Assembly (NCBI GenBank): GCA_030562195.1
Contig: CM060199.1
Span: forward strand, 33,438,338-33,502,337
Reading direction: 5' to 3'
DNA length: 64,000 bases
Origin: Nipponacmea schrenckii
Lineage: Eukaryota; Mollusca; Gastropoda; Lottiidae
Under the pieces are notes generated by a model, which worked only from the letters and a program-made list of their open reading frames with translations, did not search any database and was not told the DNA's origin. Made by a program: the position numbers and the translations under genes. Positions 44,265 through 56,404 of this stretch are shown here, one piece after another (the stretch's first letter is position 1; every line of letters begins with the position of its first letter).

Positions 44265-44433
44265 ACAAAGAGAAGGCGGCACTGTTTTACTTACGCACCC
44301 CCCAACTTCCCGTAAAGCTATCGGTCTGAAATTTGCTGTGTACATTCAGGACACATAAGTATCCCTCTGCCACGTTTCAAATTGATAGCTTTACGGGAAG
44401 TTGGGGGGTGCGTAAGTGCCGCCTTCTCTTTGT
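44265..44433. mobile_element. Foldback (MITE-like) inverted-repeat element
   Basis: The arms are 44265-44321 and 44385-44433. The left arm reads ACAAAGAGAAGGCGGCAC ... TTACGCACCCCCCAACTTCC ... CGTAAAGCTAT and the right arm is its exact reverse complement. The only break is an extra 8 bases (TGTTTTAC) in the left arm. The arms are about 49 bp and enclose a 63-bp loop. Base composition is much more GC-rich than the flanks. No ORF and no clear target-site duplication is visible. It lies between the RAD51 start and the putative promoter motif. A recent non-autonomous DNA transposon is the likeliest origin. Confidence 0.75.
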
Positions 44434-44799
44434 GCTTCTCTGACTAGTTTTATAAAACATGTGCAATTGAGCTTGCTGGACAGAAATATAGATATTGTTG
44501 TAAATTTTACATGTTCATAACCTTAGCACAATGTTAAAATGCCATAACGGGCCCTCATGATATTTATAGAAATGATGGGCATAGCTGGAGTTAGAACTAA
44601 AACTAAGACTAAAACATGCAAGATTGTAAGCTAATAAAGTTGAAAAGGCCTAGTACTTTATATAAACCCAAATTACATTTAATGCTCAGAGAATATCGAT
44701 AATATTTGACATTAAATATCAACAAGACTCAACAATCATTTATCGGTTATTGATTCAAACAGTAAACTTTGACAACATAAAAATGTAAACAAACACCTT

Positions 44800-44860
44800 T
44801 TAGTAATTCCCGCTAAAATGTGTTAAAAGGGAGGTAACTACACCATTGACTCGGCCATCC
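44800..44860 (-). promoter_or_regulatory. Candidate RAD51 promoter with E2F-like site
   Basis: TTCCCGC at 44807-44813, within TTCCCGCTAAAA, is the E2F core (GCGGGAA on the RAD51 strand), about 750 bp upstream of the RAD51 start codon. The following bases to 44890 are relatively CpG-containing. E2F control of RAD51 is known in animals; use of this copy is inference. Confidence 0.35.
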
Positions 44861-45473
44861 AGACGTTTGAAGCGTTGTGCACTTGAATGTTTTCTCGAAA
44901 ATACAAAATCCAACGATCAAATATACTTAATGTTTTAAATGAGTGCTGTGAAATATTAACCTGAAAATCATACCTTAAGGGAGTTTTTACTTTACCTTTG
45001 TAAGAACTTCATGTCATTATAAAACCCTTTATGATTATGCTGTAGGCTGTATAGTAGGCCTTTATCTTACACTGGACTTAAAAACAAATTTTCTATTTAA
45101 CACTGGAAATTCAAATTAAAAAAAACTAAGAAATTATGAAAAAAAGCTGTAACTTTTTTAGTGGCTTTAAATCATTACATAAATTTCAATATTTAACGGA
45201 ATATACAATGATTCCACAATCAATGTAGAATTCCTTCAAAAGTCAACAACCATGATGGTTGAAAAAAAAGTCCTGTAGGCCTACTGTACGGATAAGATGA
45301 CTTCACTAATAATGTACGTGCACCAAGGTCAAATCTAAAATAAAATTAGGACTCCCTTCCCTGATTCGTGTAGGCAAAGACTGAATTTAATAACGAATCT
45401 GTCATTATAAGCACACTTCTCAACTACAATAAGCTACAATTGGTAAAATGATAAGATTAGTAACATAGTGTTA
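44861..45473. other. Noncoding spacer between RAD51 and the 58-bp satellite
   Basis: AT-rich spacer with no recognisable exon, RNA or repeat. Confidence 0.5.
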
Positions 45474-48400
45474 CGAATGTCCATATTGAGCAAACATTTG
45501 TAGGAACAGCAGTTACAATGGTGTTTTACAGTGCACAGATTCAGAGTCCGGATTGGTAATATAATAACAGCAGCAGCAATGGTATTTTACTTCGGATATT
45601 CATAGTCCGGTACAGTAATTAAAGCAGCTACAAAGGTGTTTCACTAGACAGATTCACAGTCCGAATTGTGAGAAATAACAGAAATAAAAACGGTGTTTTA
45701 CTGGAGAGATTCACAGTCCGGATTTGTACAGTAATTAAAGCAGCTACAATGGTGTTTTACTAGAGAGATTCACAGTCCGAATTGTGAGAAATAACAGCAA
45801 TAACAACGGTTTTTTACTGGAGAGATTCACAGTCCGGATTGGTACAGTAATTAAAGCAGCTACAATGATGTTTTACTAGAGAGATTCACAGTCCGAATTG
45901 GTAAAGAAATAACAATGGTGTTTAACTAGAGCGATTCGCGGTCTATATTGATAAACGTACAGAACAGAAGTAACAATGGAGATTCACAGTCCGAATTGGA
46001 AAAGAAATAACAGCAGTAACAATGGTTTATTTTTGTTTTTTTTGTTTTTTTTTTTTAAATTGATAATGTAAAATCAGAAGTAACAATGGTGTTTTACTGG
46101 AGAGATTCGCGGTTTGGATTGGTAAAGAATAACCGCAGAAAAAATGGTGTTTTCGTCTAGTTTTTATGATTCGGATTGATAATGTAATGGCAGCAGTAAT
46201 CATGGTGATGATCTAGATAGATTCACCGTCCGGATTGATAGTTTAATAACAGCAGTAAGAATGGTGTTTAACAAGATGAACTTGTGTCCAGATTGGTAAA
46301 GTAAGAACAGTAGTAACAATTGTATTTTACAAAATAGACTTGTGTCCAGATTGGTAGAGTAAGAACAGCAGTAACAATGGTGTTTTACAAGAGAGACTTG
46401 TGTCCAGAATGGTAAAGTAAGAACAGCAGTAACAATGGTGTTTTACAAGAGAGACATGTGTCCAGATTGGTAAAGTAAGAACAGCAGCAATAATGATGTT
46501 TTACAAGAGAGACTTGTATCCATATTGGTAGAGTAAGAACAGCAGTAACAATGATGTTTTACAAGAGAGACATGTGTCCAGATTGGTAGAGTAAGAACAG
46601 CAGTAACAATGATGTTTTACAAGAGAGACTTGTGTCCAGATTGGTAAAGTAAGAACAGCAGCAACAATGATGTTTTACAAGAGAGACTTGTGTCCAGATT
46701 GGTAAAGTAAGAACAGCAGTAACAATGGTGTTTTACAAGAGAGACATGTGTCCGGATTGGTAAAGTAAAAACAGCAGTAACAATGGTGTTTTACAAGAGA
46801 GACTTGTATCCATATTGGTAGAGTAAGAACAGCAGTAACAATGATGTTTTACAAGAGAGACTTGTCTCCAGAATGGTAAAGTAAGAACAGCAGTAACAAT
46901 GATGTTTTACAAGAGAGACTTGTGTCCAGATTGGTAAAGTAAGAACAGCAGTAACAATGGTGTTTTACAAGAGAGACTTGTGTCCAGAATGGTAAAGTAA
47001 GAACAGCAGTAACAATGGTGTTTTACCAGAGAGACTTGTGTCCAGAATGGTAAAGTAAGAACAGCAGTAACGATGGTGTTTTACAAGAGAGACATGTGTC
47101 CGGATTGGTAAAGTAAAAACAGCAGAAACAATGGCGTTGTACAAGAGAGACTTGTGTCCAGATTGGTAAATGAGAACAATAGTAAGAATGGTGTTATACA
47201 AGAGAGATTTGTGACTAGATTGGTAGATTAAGAACAGCAGAAATAATGGTATTTTACAAGAGAGATGTGTTTCCAGATTGGTAAATGAGAACAATAGTAA
47301 GAATGATGTTTTACAAGAGAGACTTGTGACTAGATTGGTAGAGTAAGAGCAGCAGCAACAATGATGTTTTACAAGAGAGACTTGTATCCAGATTGGTAAA
47401 GTAAGAACAGCAGTAACAATGGCGTTTTACAAGAGAAGCTTGTGTCCAGATTGGTAAAGAAAAAACAGCATTTACAACGATATTTTACAGGAGAGACTTG
47501 TGACTAGTTTGGTAAAGTAAGAACAGCAGTTACAACGATGTTTTACAAGAGAGACTTGTGACTAGATTGGTAGAGTAAGAACAGCAGCAACAATGGCGTT
47601 TTACAAGAGAGACTTGTATCCAGATTGGTAAAGTAAGAACAGCCGAAACAATGGTGTTTTACAAGAGAAATTTGTGACTAGATTGGTAGAGTAAGAATAG
47701 CAGCAATGGTGTTTTACAAGAGAGACTTGTGTCCAGATTGGTAGAGTAAGAACAGTAGTAACAATGATGTTTTACAAGAGAGATTTGTGACTAGATTGGT
47801 AGAGTAAGAATAGCAGCAACGATGTTTTACAAGAGAGACTTGTGTCCAGCTTGGTAGACTTAGAACAGGAGTAACAATGGTATTTTTCAGGAGAGAATTG
47901 TATCCAGATTGGAAAAGTTAGATCAGTAGTAACAATAGTATTTTACAAGAGAGACTTGTGTCCAGATTGGTAGAGTAAGAACAGCAGTTAAAACGATGTT
48001 TTACAAGAGAGACTTGTGTCCGGATTGGTAAAGTAAGAACAGCAGCAACAATGGTGTTTTACAAGAGAGACTTGTGTCTAGATTGGTAGAGTAAGAACAG
48101 CAGCAACAATGGTGTTTTACAAGAGAGACTTGTGTCTAGATTGGTAAAGTAAGAACAGCAGCAACAATGGTGTTTTACAAGAGAGACTTGTGTCTAGATT
48201 GGTAGAGTAAGAACAGCAGCAACAATGGTGTTTTACAAGAGAGACTTGTGACTAGATTGGTAGAGTAAGAACAGCAGCAACAATGGTGTTTTACAAGAGA
48301 GACTTGTGTCCGGATTGGTAAAGTAAAAACAGCAGTAACAATGGTGTTTTACAAGAGAGACTTGTGACTAGATTGGCAGAGTAAGAACAGCAGCAACAAT

Positions 48401-50730
48401 GGTGTTTTACAAGAGAGACTTGTGACTAGATTGGTAGAGTAAGAACAGCAGAAACAATGGCGTTTTACAAGAGAGACTTGTGTCCAGATTGGTAAATGAG
48501 AACAATAGTAAGAATGGTGTTATACAAGAGAGATTTGTGACTAGATTGGTAGATTAAGAACAGCAGAAATAATGGTATTTTACAAGAGAGATGTGTTTCC
48601 AGATTGGTAAATGAGAACAATAGTAAGAATGATGTTTTACAAGAGAGACTTGTGACTAGATTGGTAGAGTAAGAACAGCAGCAACAATGGTGTTTTTCAA
48701 GAGAGACTTGTGACTAGATTGGTAGAGTAAGAACAGCAGCAACAATGGTGTTTTACAAGAGAGACTTGTGACTAGATTGGTAGAGTAAGAACAGCAGCAA
48801 TAATGGTGTTTTACATGAGAGACTTGTGTCCGGATTGGTAAAGTAAAAACAGCAGTAACAATGGTGTTTTACAAGAGAGACTTGTGACTAGATTGGTAGA
48901 GTAAGAACAGCAGCAACACTGGTGTTTTACAAGAGAGACTTGTGGTGTCTGGATTGGTAAAGTAAAAACAGCAGTAACAATGGTGTTTTACAAGAGAGAC
49001 TTGTAACTAGATTGGTAGAGTAAGAACAGCAGCAACAATGGTGTTTTACAAGAGAGACTTGTGACTAGATTGGTAGAGTAAGAACAGCAGCAATAATGGT
49101 GTTTTACAAGAGAGACTTGTGTCCGGATTGGTAAAGTAAAAACAGCAGTAACAATGGTGTTTTACAAGAGAGACTTGTGACTAGATTGGTAGAGTAAGAA
49201 CAGCAGCAACAATGGCGTTTTACAAGAGAGACTTGTGACTAGATTGGTAGAGTAAGAACAGCAGCAACAATGGTGTTTTACAAGAGACACTTGTGTCCTG
49301 ATTGGTAAAGTAAAAACAGCAGTAACAATGGTGTTTTACAAGAGAGACTTGTGACTAGATTGGTAGAGTAAGAACAGCAGCAACAATGGCGTTTTACAAG
49401 AGAGACTTGTGTCCGGATTGGTAAAGTAAGAACAGCAGCAACAATGGTGTGTTACAAGAGACACTAGTGTCCTGATTGGTAAAGTAAAAACAGCAGTAAC
49501 AATGGTGTTTTACAAGAGAGACTTGTGACTAGATTGGTAGAGTAAGAGCAGCAGCAACAATGGTGTTTTACAAGAGAGACTTGTGTCCAGATTGGTAAAG
49601 TAAGAACAGCAGTAACGATGGCGTTTTACAAGAGAGACTTGTTTCCAGATTGGTAAAGTAAGAACAGCAATAACAATGGTGTTTTACAAGAGAGACTTGT
49701 TTCCAGATTGGTAAATGAGAACAATAGTAAGAATGATTTTTTACAAGAGAGACTTGTGACTAGATTGGTAGAGTAAGAACAGCAGCAACAATGGTGTTTT
49801 ACAAGAGACACTAGTGTCCTGATTGGTAAAGTAAAAACAGCAGTAACAATGATGTTTTACAAGAGAGACTTGTGACTAGATTGGTAGAGTAAGAACAGCA
49901 GCAACAATGGTATGTTACAAGAGACACTTGTGACTAAATTGGTAGAGTAAGAACAGCAGCAACACTGGTGTTTTACAAGAGAGACTTGTGTCCGGATTGG
50001 TAAAGTAAGAACAGCAGCAACAATGGTGTGTTACAAGAGACACTTGTGACTAAATTGGTAGAGTAAGAACAGCAGCAACACTGGTGTTTTACAAGAGAGA
50101 CTTGTGGTGTCTGGATTGGTAAAGTAAAAACAGCAGTAACAATGGTGTTTTACAAGAGAGACTTGTAACTAGATTGGTAGAGTAAGAACAGCAGCAACAA
50201 TGGTGTTTTACAAGAGAGACTTGTGACTAGATTGGTAGAGTAAGAACAGCAGCAATAATGGTGTTTTACAAGAGAGACTTGTGTCCGGATTGGTAAAGTA
50301 AAAACAACAGTAACAATGGTGTTTTACAAGAGAAGCTTGTGACTAGATTGGTAGAGTAAGAGCAGCAGCAACAATGGTGTTTTACTAGAGAGACTTGTGA
50401 CTAGATTGGTAGAGTAAGAACAGAAGCAACAATGGTGTTTTACAAGAGAGACTTGTGTCCGGATTGGTAAAGTTAAAACAGCAGTAACAATGGTGTTTTA
50501 CAAGAGAGACTTGTGTCTAGATTGGTAAAGAACAGCAAAAACAATGGCGTTTTACAAGAGAGACTATTGTCCAGATTGGTAAAGTAAAAACAGCAAATTA
50601 CAAGATAAATTCATGTCTGTATTGGTAAATGAAGGGCGGGAGCAACAATAACGCTTTAAATGAGAAATACATTGTCCGAAATAGGAAAACCAGCAACAAT
50701 GATGTTTTACAAGATAGATTCATTAATTAA
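45474..50730. repeat. Large 58-bp satellite array (about 90 copies) with higher-order structure
   Basis: The consensus unit is 58 bp: GTGTTTTACAAGAGAGACTT, then GTGTCCAGATTGGTAAAGTA, then AGAACAGCAGCAACAATG. Copies at the left edge (45474-46250) are strongly diverged (GAGATTCACAGTCCGAATTG type), while the centre and right are near-identical. Two unit subtypes often alternate: GTGTCCGG...AAAGTAAAAACAGCAGTAAC and GTGACTAG...AGAGTAAGAACAGCAGCAAC. This gives a 116-bp dimer in places. Long identical blocks recur at 1326 bp (47121-47348 and 48447-48674) and 1162 bp (about 48912-49146 and 50074-50308). The unit length is not a multiple of three, so the open frames across it are chance. Confidence 0.95.
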
Positions 50731-53700
50731 GAATAAATGTATCCATGGTAAACATATATATAGACATTTAAATATAAACTAAGCTGTAACCGGTAATTAT
50801 TTTATCGTCGTGTAGCTACCATTGAACATTTTTAATTTGAGGGATGCGGGGTATTGTGATACAATTTTATCTTTATCTAAATTATTGTGAAGAAAACTTA
50901 AGAGGATTTCACGCGGATCAGATATGCATCGGAAATCGCTTATTGTTTATGGAACAGTTTTTATTGCAAAAGAAATATGATACACGGACAAAAAGACACT
51001 TAAATTTAACCATGTCGTGTCGTTATGAACGCATGGCGGCTTTTTACTTCCGATTTCCGGTGTTTCCCTCAAATTGAGAACTGATCTAATGGATGAAAAA
51101 CGAAATAAAAACAAAATGATGAGACGTTTCTGCAGGCCTTAATACGTGTTGTTAGTTTCTAAAATCCGATTCAATGTAATTTGATTACACAAACCTCTGT
51201 TGAATTTTAAAAAAGAAATGTAAAGATGTTCTATTTGAGACTAATTGCATCAGTTATTAAAATGGAGTATTCCCCATGGCTGACATTCGAGATGGTGTGA
51301 ATCATAAAAAAGATGCCACAAATGCTTTAGGCATGAAATCAACACCAAAACAGCCAGAGTTAATGCTGAAAGACACAGGACAATTTGTTAGTCATTAAAG
51401 CAGTTATTTTGTAGTTAAAATGCCAGAAGGTAATGTGTGAATGGGGTGGAATCGAAATTAACACTTTCGTGTAAAGTCAATAATAAAAAGATGTTTGTCA
51501 CGATAATATTATTGTTTACTTTTTGTCATCTTAGAAATTCACATGGTTTTGGACAGGAGCTTGGCTTTGACAGCCAAAATTTACAGAAATAAACGCCCCA
51601 ATGTAATTTAATATACAGAGTATATCTGGATACAAATAGAATTGGCTGAATTAAAATTCGTCATAACAAATTTCGTGATTTCAGTTTTTTAAAAAAAAAA
51701 TTTGAAATTACAAATCTACTTTATTCAGGGCCAGGCTAAGTGGTTTAAACATGAAAATTTAAATCGCTAAGGCGCCTTTAGTACCACGACTGCCCATGTA
51801 CATGTACTATACATGCGTCGAGGTTCAACTATACAGTATTCTGCAAAAAAAAAATATTATGTGAGGGAAATGATATAAAACTAGAAAAAGTAAATGAAGC
51901 TATTTGACCTGTGTTGAAAATATCAGTAACATTGTCATAATTGACCAGAAATGTCAGTCATTGCATTAAAATACATTATTAAATTTGCTGCTCTATAACC
52001 ACAGGGGAATCAAGATACCCGTGGCGATTTAAGTCGCCTTAATTCTCTCGCTCTCGAATCCTATCATGCGTAAAATATGGTGGAGGCACGTGCGAAAGAC
52101 CGATAGGAAAATTAGATGAAAATCTAGCAATTTCACACTATTGAGCCATAGTTTTTAAATGGTTGTAGAAAACGAGGTTGGTATAAAGAAATTGAGACTA
52201 GTGAAATTCATCTGGGAATTGAGTTGGCGGTGCTAGGGTTAATATGTTATATCATAAAGCGAAAGGTTATTGCAATGCTGTCAATTTGATAATAACCCCT
52301 GAACCCTTGTTTCTAGGACTAAAAGAAAGAGACAAGGCTTGTGGCAATTAGAGATGTCTGTTTCATTAAGGAATTTCTCGGCCTGGACTAGCGGGCGGTC
52401 GTTTGGATTTCATCTTTCCAGTAATTGTCGCTTATTCATCAGATGGGCAATCCCCCGCGGCTCTTGATTAATAACCATGCTTGGCACTGAAAAAATACTC
52501 TATTCTGTTTGATCTTTGAATTTGAATAATTTTAGCGAAAATCTTTTTGTTCCTATTTTGTGAGTCGATATCTTGCCTGAACGTCATGAAAGAAATCAAC
52601 AAAGAAATGACATCTTCATTGTTTAGCTAATATTATCCTTAAAGATGTGCTGCACAATGATTTAAGTGGAAAATTGGAAGAAAGGGCAGAATGATATTGA
52701 AAACGGACAACGTTCTATTATACCGTTATCATTCCGCCAGTTGAGTATGGAGCTGTCAAACTATTATATCTTCTTGATTAATGAGGCAAAGTATTTCTCT
52801 TTCTAAATGACTAAATTAAACAAAGTCAAACTTCAAAGCCAAGATAATTTAAATAGCAGTCTCGCATAAAAAAAGTCAGGAATTATTTGACCCTAATCTG
52901 ACAGGAGGATTTCTGTCATAGAATAACCTTATTTAAAACACTTCAATTATAGAAAGATTATGTCTGAAGGGATTACGCTATCATATCCAGATCAGTTCAG
53001 AAAATTGATTAGAAATTGTCAATGATTGATTTCTTAAGCGATCAATTAGATTTTTAAAAAGTACTAACAACCGTAACAGTCCTGGTTGTTGGTTGGTACC
53101 AGCTTCTGCTACTGTAGGGTCCTACTGCATCAGCTACTGTCAACGGAACTAAGTCATGATTCAAATGATGTGAATTCTATCAATGTGAAATTTGCGTATC
53201 TTGAAGCAAACCGATTGGACAGTTGAGTAGGCATGAACAACTCCTGTGCCAAGGTGAGAATAAACACAAAGTTCTTTCTTCTCGCGAATAGAAACATCAT
53301 AATCCCTAGTGTGCACTAGCTTCTCCAAAGCGATCTGTCGTGGACAATAGTACCATAAGCGATGTCTTTAACCCCCCTACAGCCTCCGAAAGCTCTTTTG
53401 AGACTTTGAAACTCGCAAATTTAAAATACGCGTTCGGCGTTCATGAGTCTGCCTGCAATAAAAAATAAGAATGTTACCAAAAGTCAGTCGTGTTTTAATT
53501 TAGGGCATATACAAGAATAACCATCATCCAGCATGCAACGATAAATGTTTGGTTCAGGTTTTTTTTAGAACTATATGTTCCTAAAGAAACTTTTGGATAT
53601 ATACATGAACCAATCGTTGCTTTCACAATCCCTGATTCTCGTCATTAGAGACTAATAACTTCCCTTGGCAAAGCATACGTCACTGCTAAATGTATCCAAT

Positions 53701-53732
53701 CAGTGATCTCGTAACATTTGGACTTATTCAAA
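50731..53732. other. Noncoding, single-copy-looking intergenic DNA
   Basis: No recognisable exon. The composition is less AT-rich than in the left half, with scattered CpG. The 77-codon frame at 50844-51077 resembles no known family. A GC-richer patch with short direct and inverted repeats lies at 53090-53140. It could be regulatory DNA, but nothing definite can be assigned. Confidence 0.4.
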
Positions 53733-53918
53733 ATGGCCGCCTCCTTTTTTTCATTTATTCAAAACAAGTTTTCTATCGAATGTCTGACGCAGGCACTATT
53801 AGATAACAAAGACATTTTTATTTGTACCAAAACTGCAAGCGGTAAATCACATTCTTACGAATCTGTCCCGGTTCTTATGCCAGAACCAGTTTTGTGCTTT
53901 CATTCGCTCCTAGACTAA
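53733..53918 (+). pseudogene. RecQ/DEAD-like helicase N-terminal fragment
   Basis: A 61-codon frame starting AAAATGGCCGCC. It encodes MAASFFSFIQNKFSIECLTQ, followed by ALLDNKDIFICTKTASGKSH and SYESVPVLMPE. The pattern (a Q-containing lead-in, then '..LLxxKDIFxxxxTxSGKSxxYExxP') is that of motif 0/I in superfamily 2 RecQ-type helicases, with a Walker A variant TASGKS where TGSGKS or TGYGKS is usual. Motif Ia and later helicase motifs are not visible in the following sequence; the frame stops after the P-loop. It could be a decayed or truncated copy, or a first exon whose continuation I failed to see. Confidence 0.45.
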
Positions 53919-56404
53919 AACTTACACGGTCAGCCATTTTTTTTCATAATACGGCCTCTGTGTGACGGCCTTGATCTTGTTGACTCGATTATCTCAGAAA
54001 AAAATGCAATTAAAGATCTTACGTCTGGTCAATCAAACATTGTCCCGCAATAGTTTGTTGCAAGAAATCTAGTTGGTAGAGTGAACTCTCTAAAATTAAA
54101 GACGAGCATGTGTATGTCCAAACGTTGCTTTAGGAACATGGTAGAACTAAGGCTTCACATGTGTACCAAAATTTAGACAGCGTTTCGTAGAACAGGGAAG
54201 AAAAATCGCAAAAAGTAGACCAGTCGTCTTAGGAAGTGTCATTAAACCAAAAACTACACAGAAGATTAGCATCACACATACCAGATTGCCCATTTATCTG
54301 ACGATTGTTTTGTCATTAGCTACTATTCAAATTCTATTTTGTTTTTTGTAGGAAACGTAATTTTTGTGAACTTTTATCTTTCGACTGTGTGATGTGTGCA
54401 GCTGGTGATTAATAACTAGCTTACCTTCGAATGTTCATCAGTAAAGAGTTGTGAATTGATACAAACTCAAAAAGATTGTCCAGTAGAAGTTGCTGCAGAG
54501 ATTTGGAATTATGAAAAAGGAGACATTCCAAAAAATATTTGGTTTAGATAATATATCTATTCTATACGCATAATTCCACTGTTTTGCACTAATCATACCA
54601 TTATAGCTATATACTTAAGATTATACTGAAGTTTTATTTCAGAAACGGTTTACTGCATGGTCTAAGGTTATCTTGAATTCAAATCATTTTGTCAACATCT
54701 TTGTTAGATTAACATGCATTATAAAGCCACATTGTGTGTATTATATTTAGCTAATAATCGATTCATTACAGGCTAGCTAATTCAGTCAAATTACATCAAT
54801 AATGTAATTAAGGCTTTAATTTTAGAACTAACGGTAGAAAATAGCGACAGATGTCCATATTTACATAGAGTTACCATTCTTTGTATCATGCGGAGTAATA
54901 TTGTATAGAAAAAAATAATTCCTTTATTTCGTGCCACATATGGCATTGACGGGTCTTGAGTTTTTCAAGAACTGTTATTGTTTTGTGAAGAAGGAATGCT
55001 CACTGTGAAAATTCAGCCCGCATATCAAGAAGAGTGTATTGTTTGACAAAAAACTATTAAGTGGTACTATAAATATTTAAAGACTTTTTGTTACGTCAGG
55101 ATACTTGATACAGTCTCGCAAAAACTCATGTCATTGTTTCCAGACGATCCAGTCTTATTGTCTGGGTAACATAATACCAATTCCTTAAAACTCGCATGAC
55201 AAGGTAATATTTTAATTCGACTCTCTCGGGAATCAAGTGCGACCTTTCCAATGATTTAGTGGAAAATGGAGGATACGTAATTACACGTAAGGAGTTCTCT
55301 TTCTAATTTCTTGTGATTTACGTTAATTCACTTATCGAACGCCACAATTGAAATAGGACCGACAGCGATTTTGTGAAGTAATGAAATTTGTGGTAATTAA
55401 ACAAAAAATGGCGAATATCATTAATCATTTGTTAATCACATGTCACGTCTAGATCTCTTTTTACAATATGACGTCATTAATCACCATTTTTTCCGCTCGA
55501 GTCGTCCCAAGCGTGATTGTGAATATAATATTTTTTCTAATCTCAATTAAAATTTTAGCCGCCATTTAAAAGAGACAAGTTGATTGTGACACTGCTGACA
55601 ATACAATTATTTGTTATTGACATTTCATCCTAGCAGAAACCAACACCCATATCAGAGACAGCTACGTTACAAAGAAAGCACTAAAATTTTAAAATGTTAC
55701 AGCTTATAGATTCTGTAAGAACTTGGTCCTTAAACTGGTTAAAGCAGAGGGGTTTTCTTAGTTCAGCTATTCAAGTAATCCTTTGTTTCTTTCAAAGAGT
55801 TTCATAGAAAGCTTTCGTTTGCTGATATTTGGTCGAGGTGTAGGCCTACAGGGTGATGTAACTGGACAAGAGGAGTACGCCTACAAAAGGTGAAATGTAA
55901 AGTTTTGATGGAAAATACACTACAGATTAGCTGTGTTAAGTTCAGACCCATTAGGGGTTAAATACTAACATCTGAGAACTGGGGATCAATAAGCTATTCA
56001 ACATCTGGAAACACAAATATATACTTAATGTTAGAATTCAAATGTGGCGTTATATTGCTTTGATAGGTTTGAATTACATTGTTTATTCCATTCAATAGAA
56101 CGGCCAGACATTCTCGGTTTATTGATCAAACAAAACTATATTTCTGGTCACGATTCTTTTAGTATGAGTGTCTACTTAAGTTTGTAAGCAGTCAGTGTGC
56201 CTAGTGTGAAAATCTAGTATGACTCCTTCAAGTTATTAAGCCGATATTTTATTGTTTAATTAATTAATAATTTTACTAAGTAGGCATACAATCTGCAAGT
56301 CATTTGGTCATAAAAGTTCCTTTCATCTTTGTGCAAACTTGACTTTACTCTTACTTTTGACAAATACTGTAGTTGATATTCGGTGCACTAAAAACTAACA
56401 TTTA
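53919..56404. other. Noncoding, possible regulatory DNA
   Basis: No exon recognised. The region around 55260-55580 is enriched in TAATTA/TTAATGA-type words and CpG-containing words such as CGCTCGAGTCGTCC. This would fit a conserved noncoding element, but conservation cannot be judged from one sequence. Confidence 0.3.

Noticed and set aside
46965..49811. Minus-strand open frames (109 and 61 codons) with repeating SLLYN/LLLLFLLYQSG motifs
   Set aside because: They are translations of the 58-bp satellite. The unit is not a multiple of three, and the frames end wherever a copy varies. No start context, splice sites or family match.
45474..50730. CRISPR-like regular repeats
   Set aside because: The repeats are directly contiguous with no unique spacers, the host is an animal and no cas genes exist. 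They are satellites.
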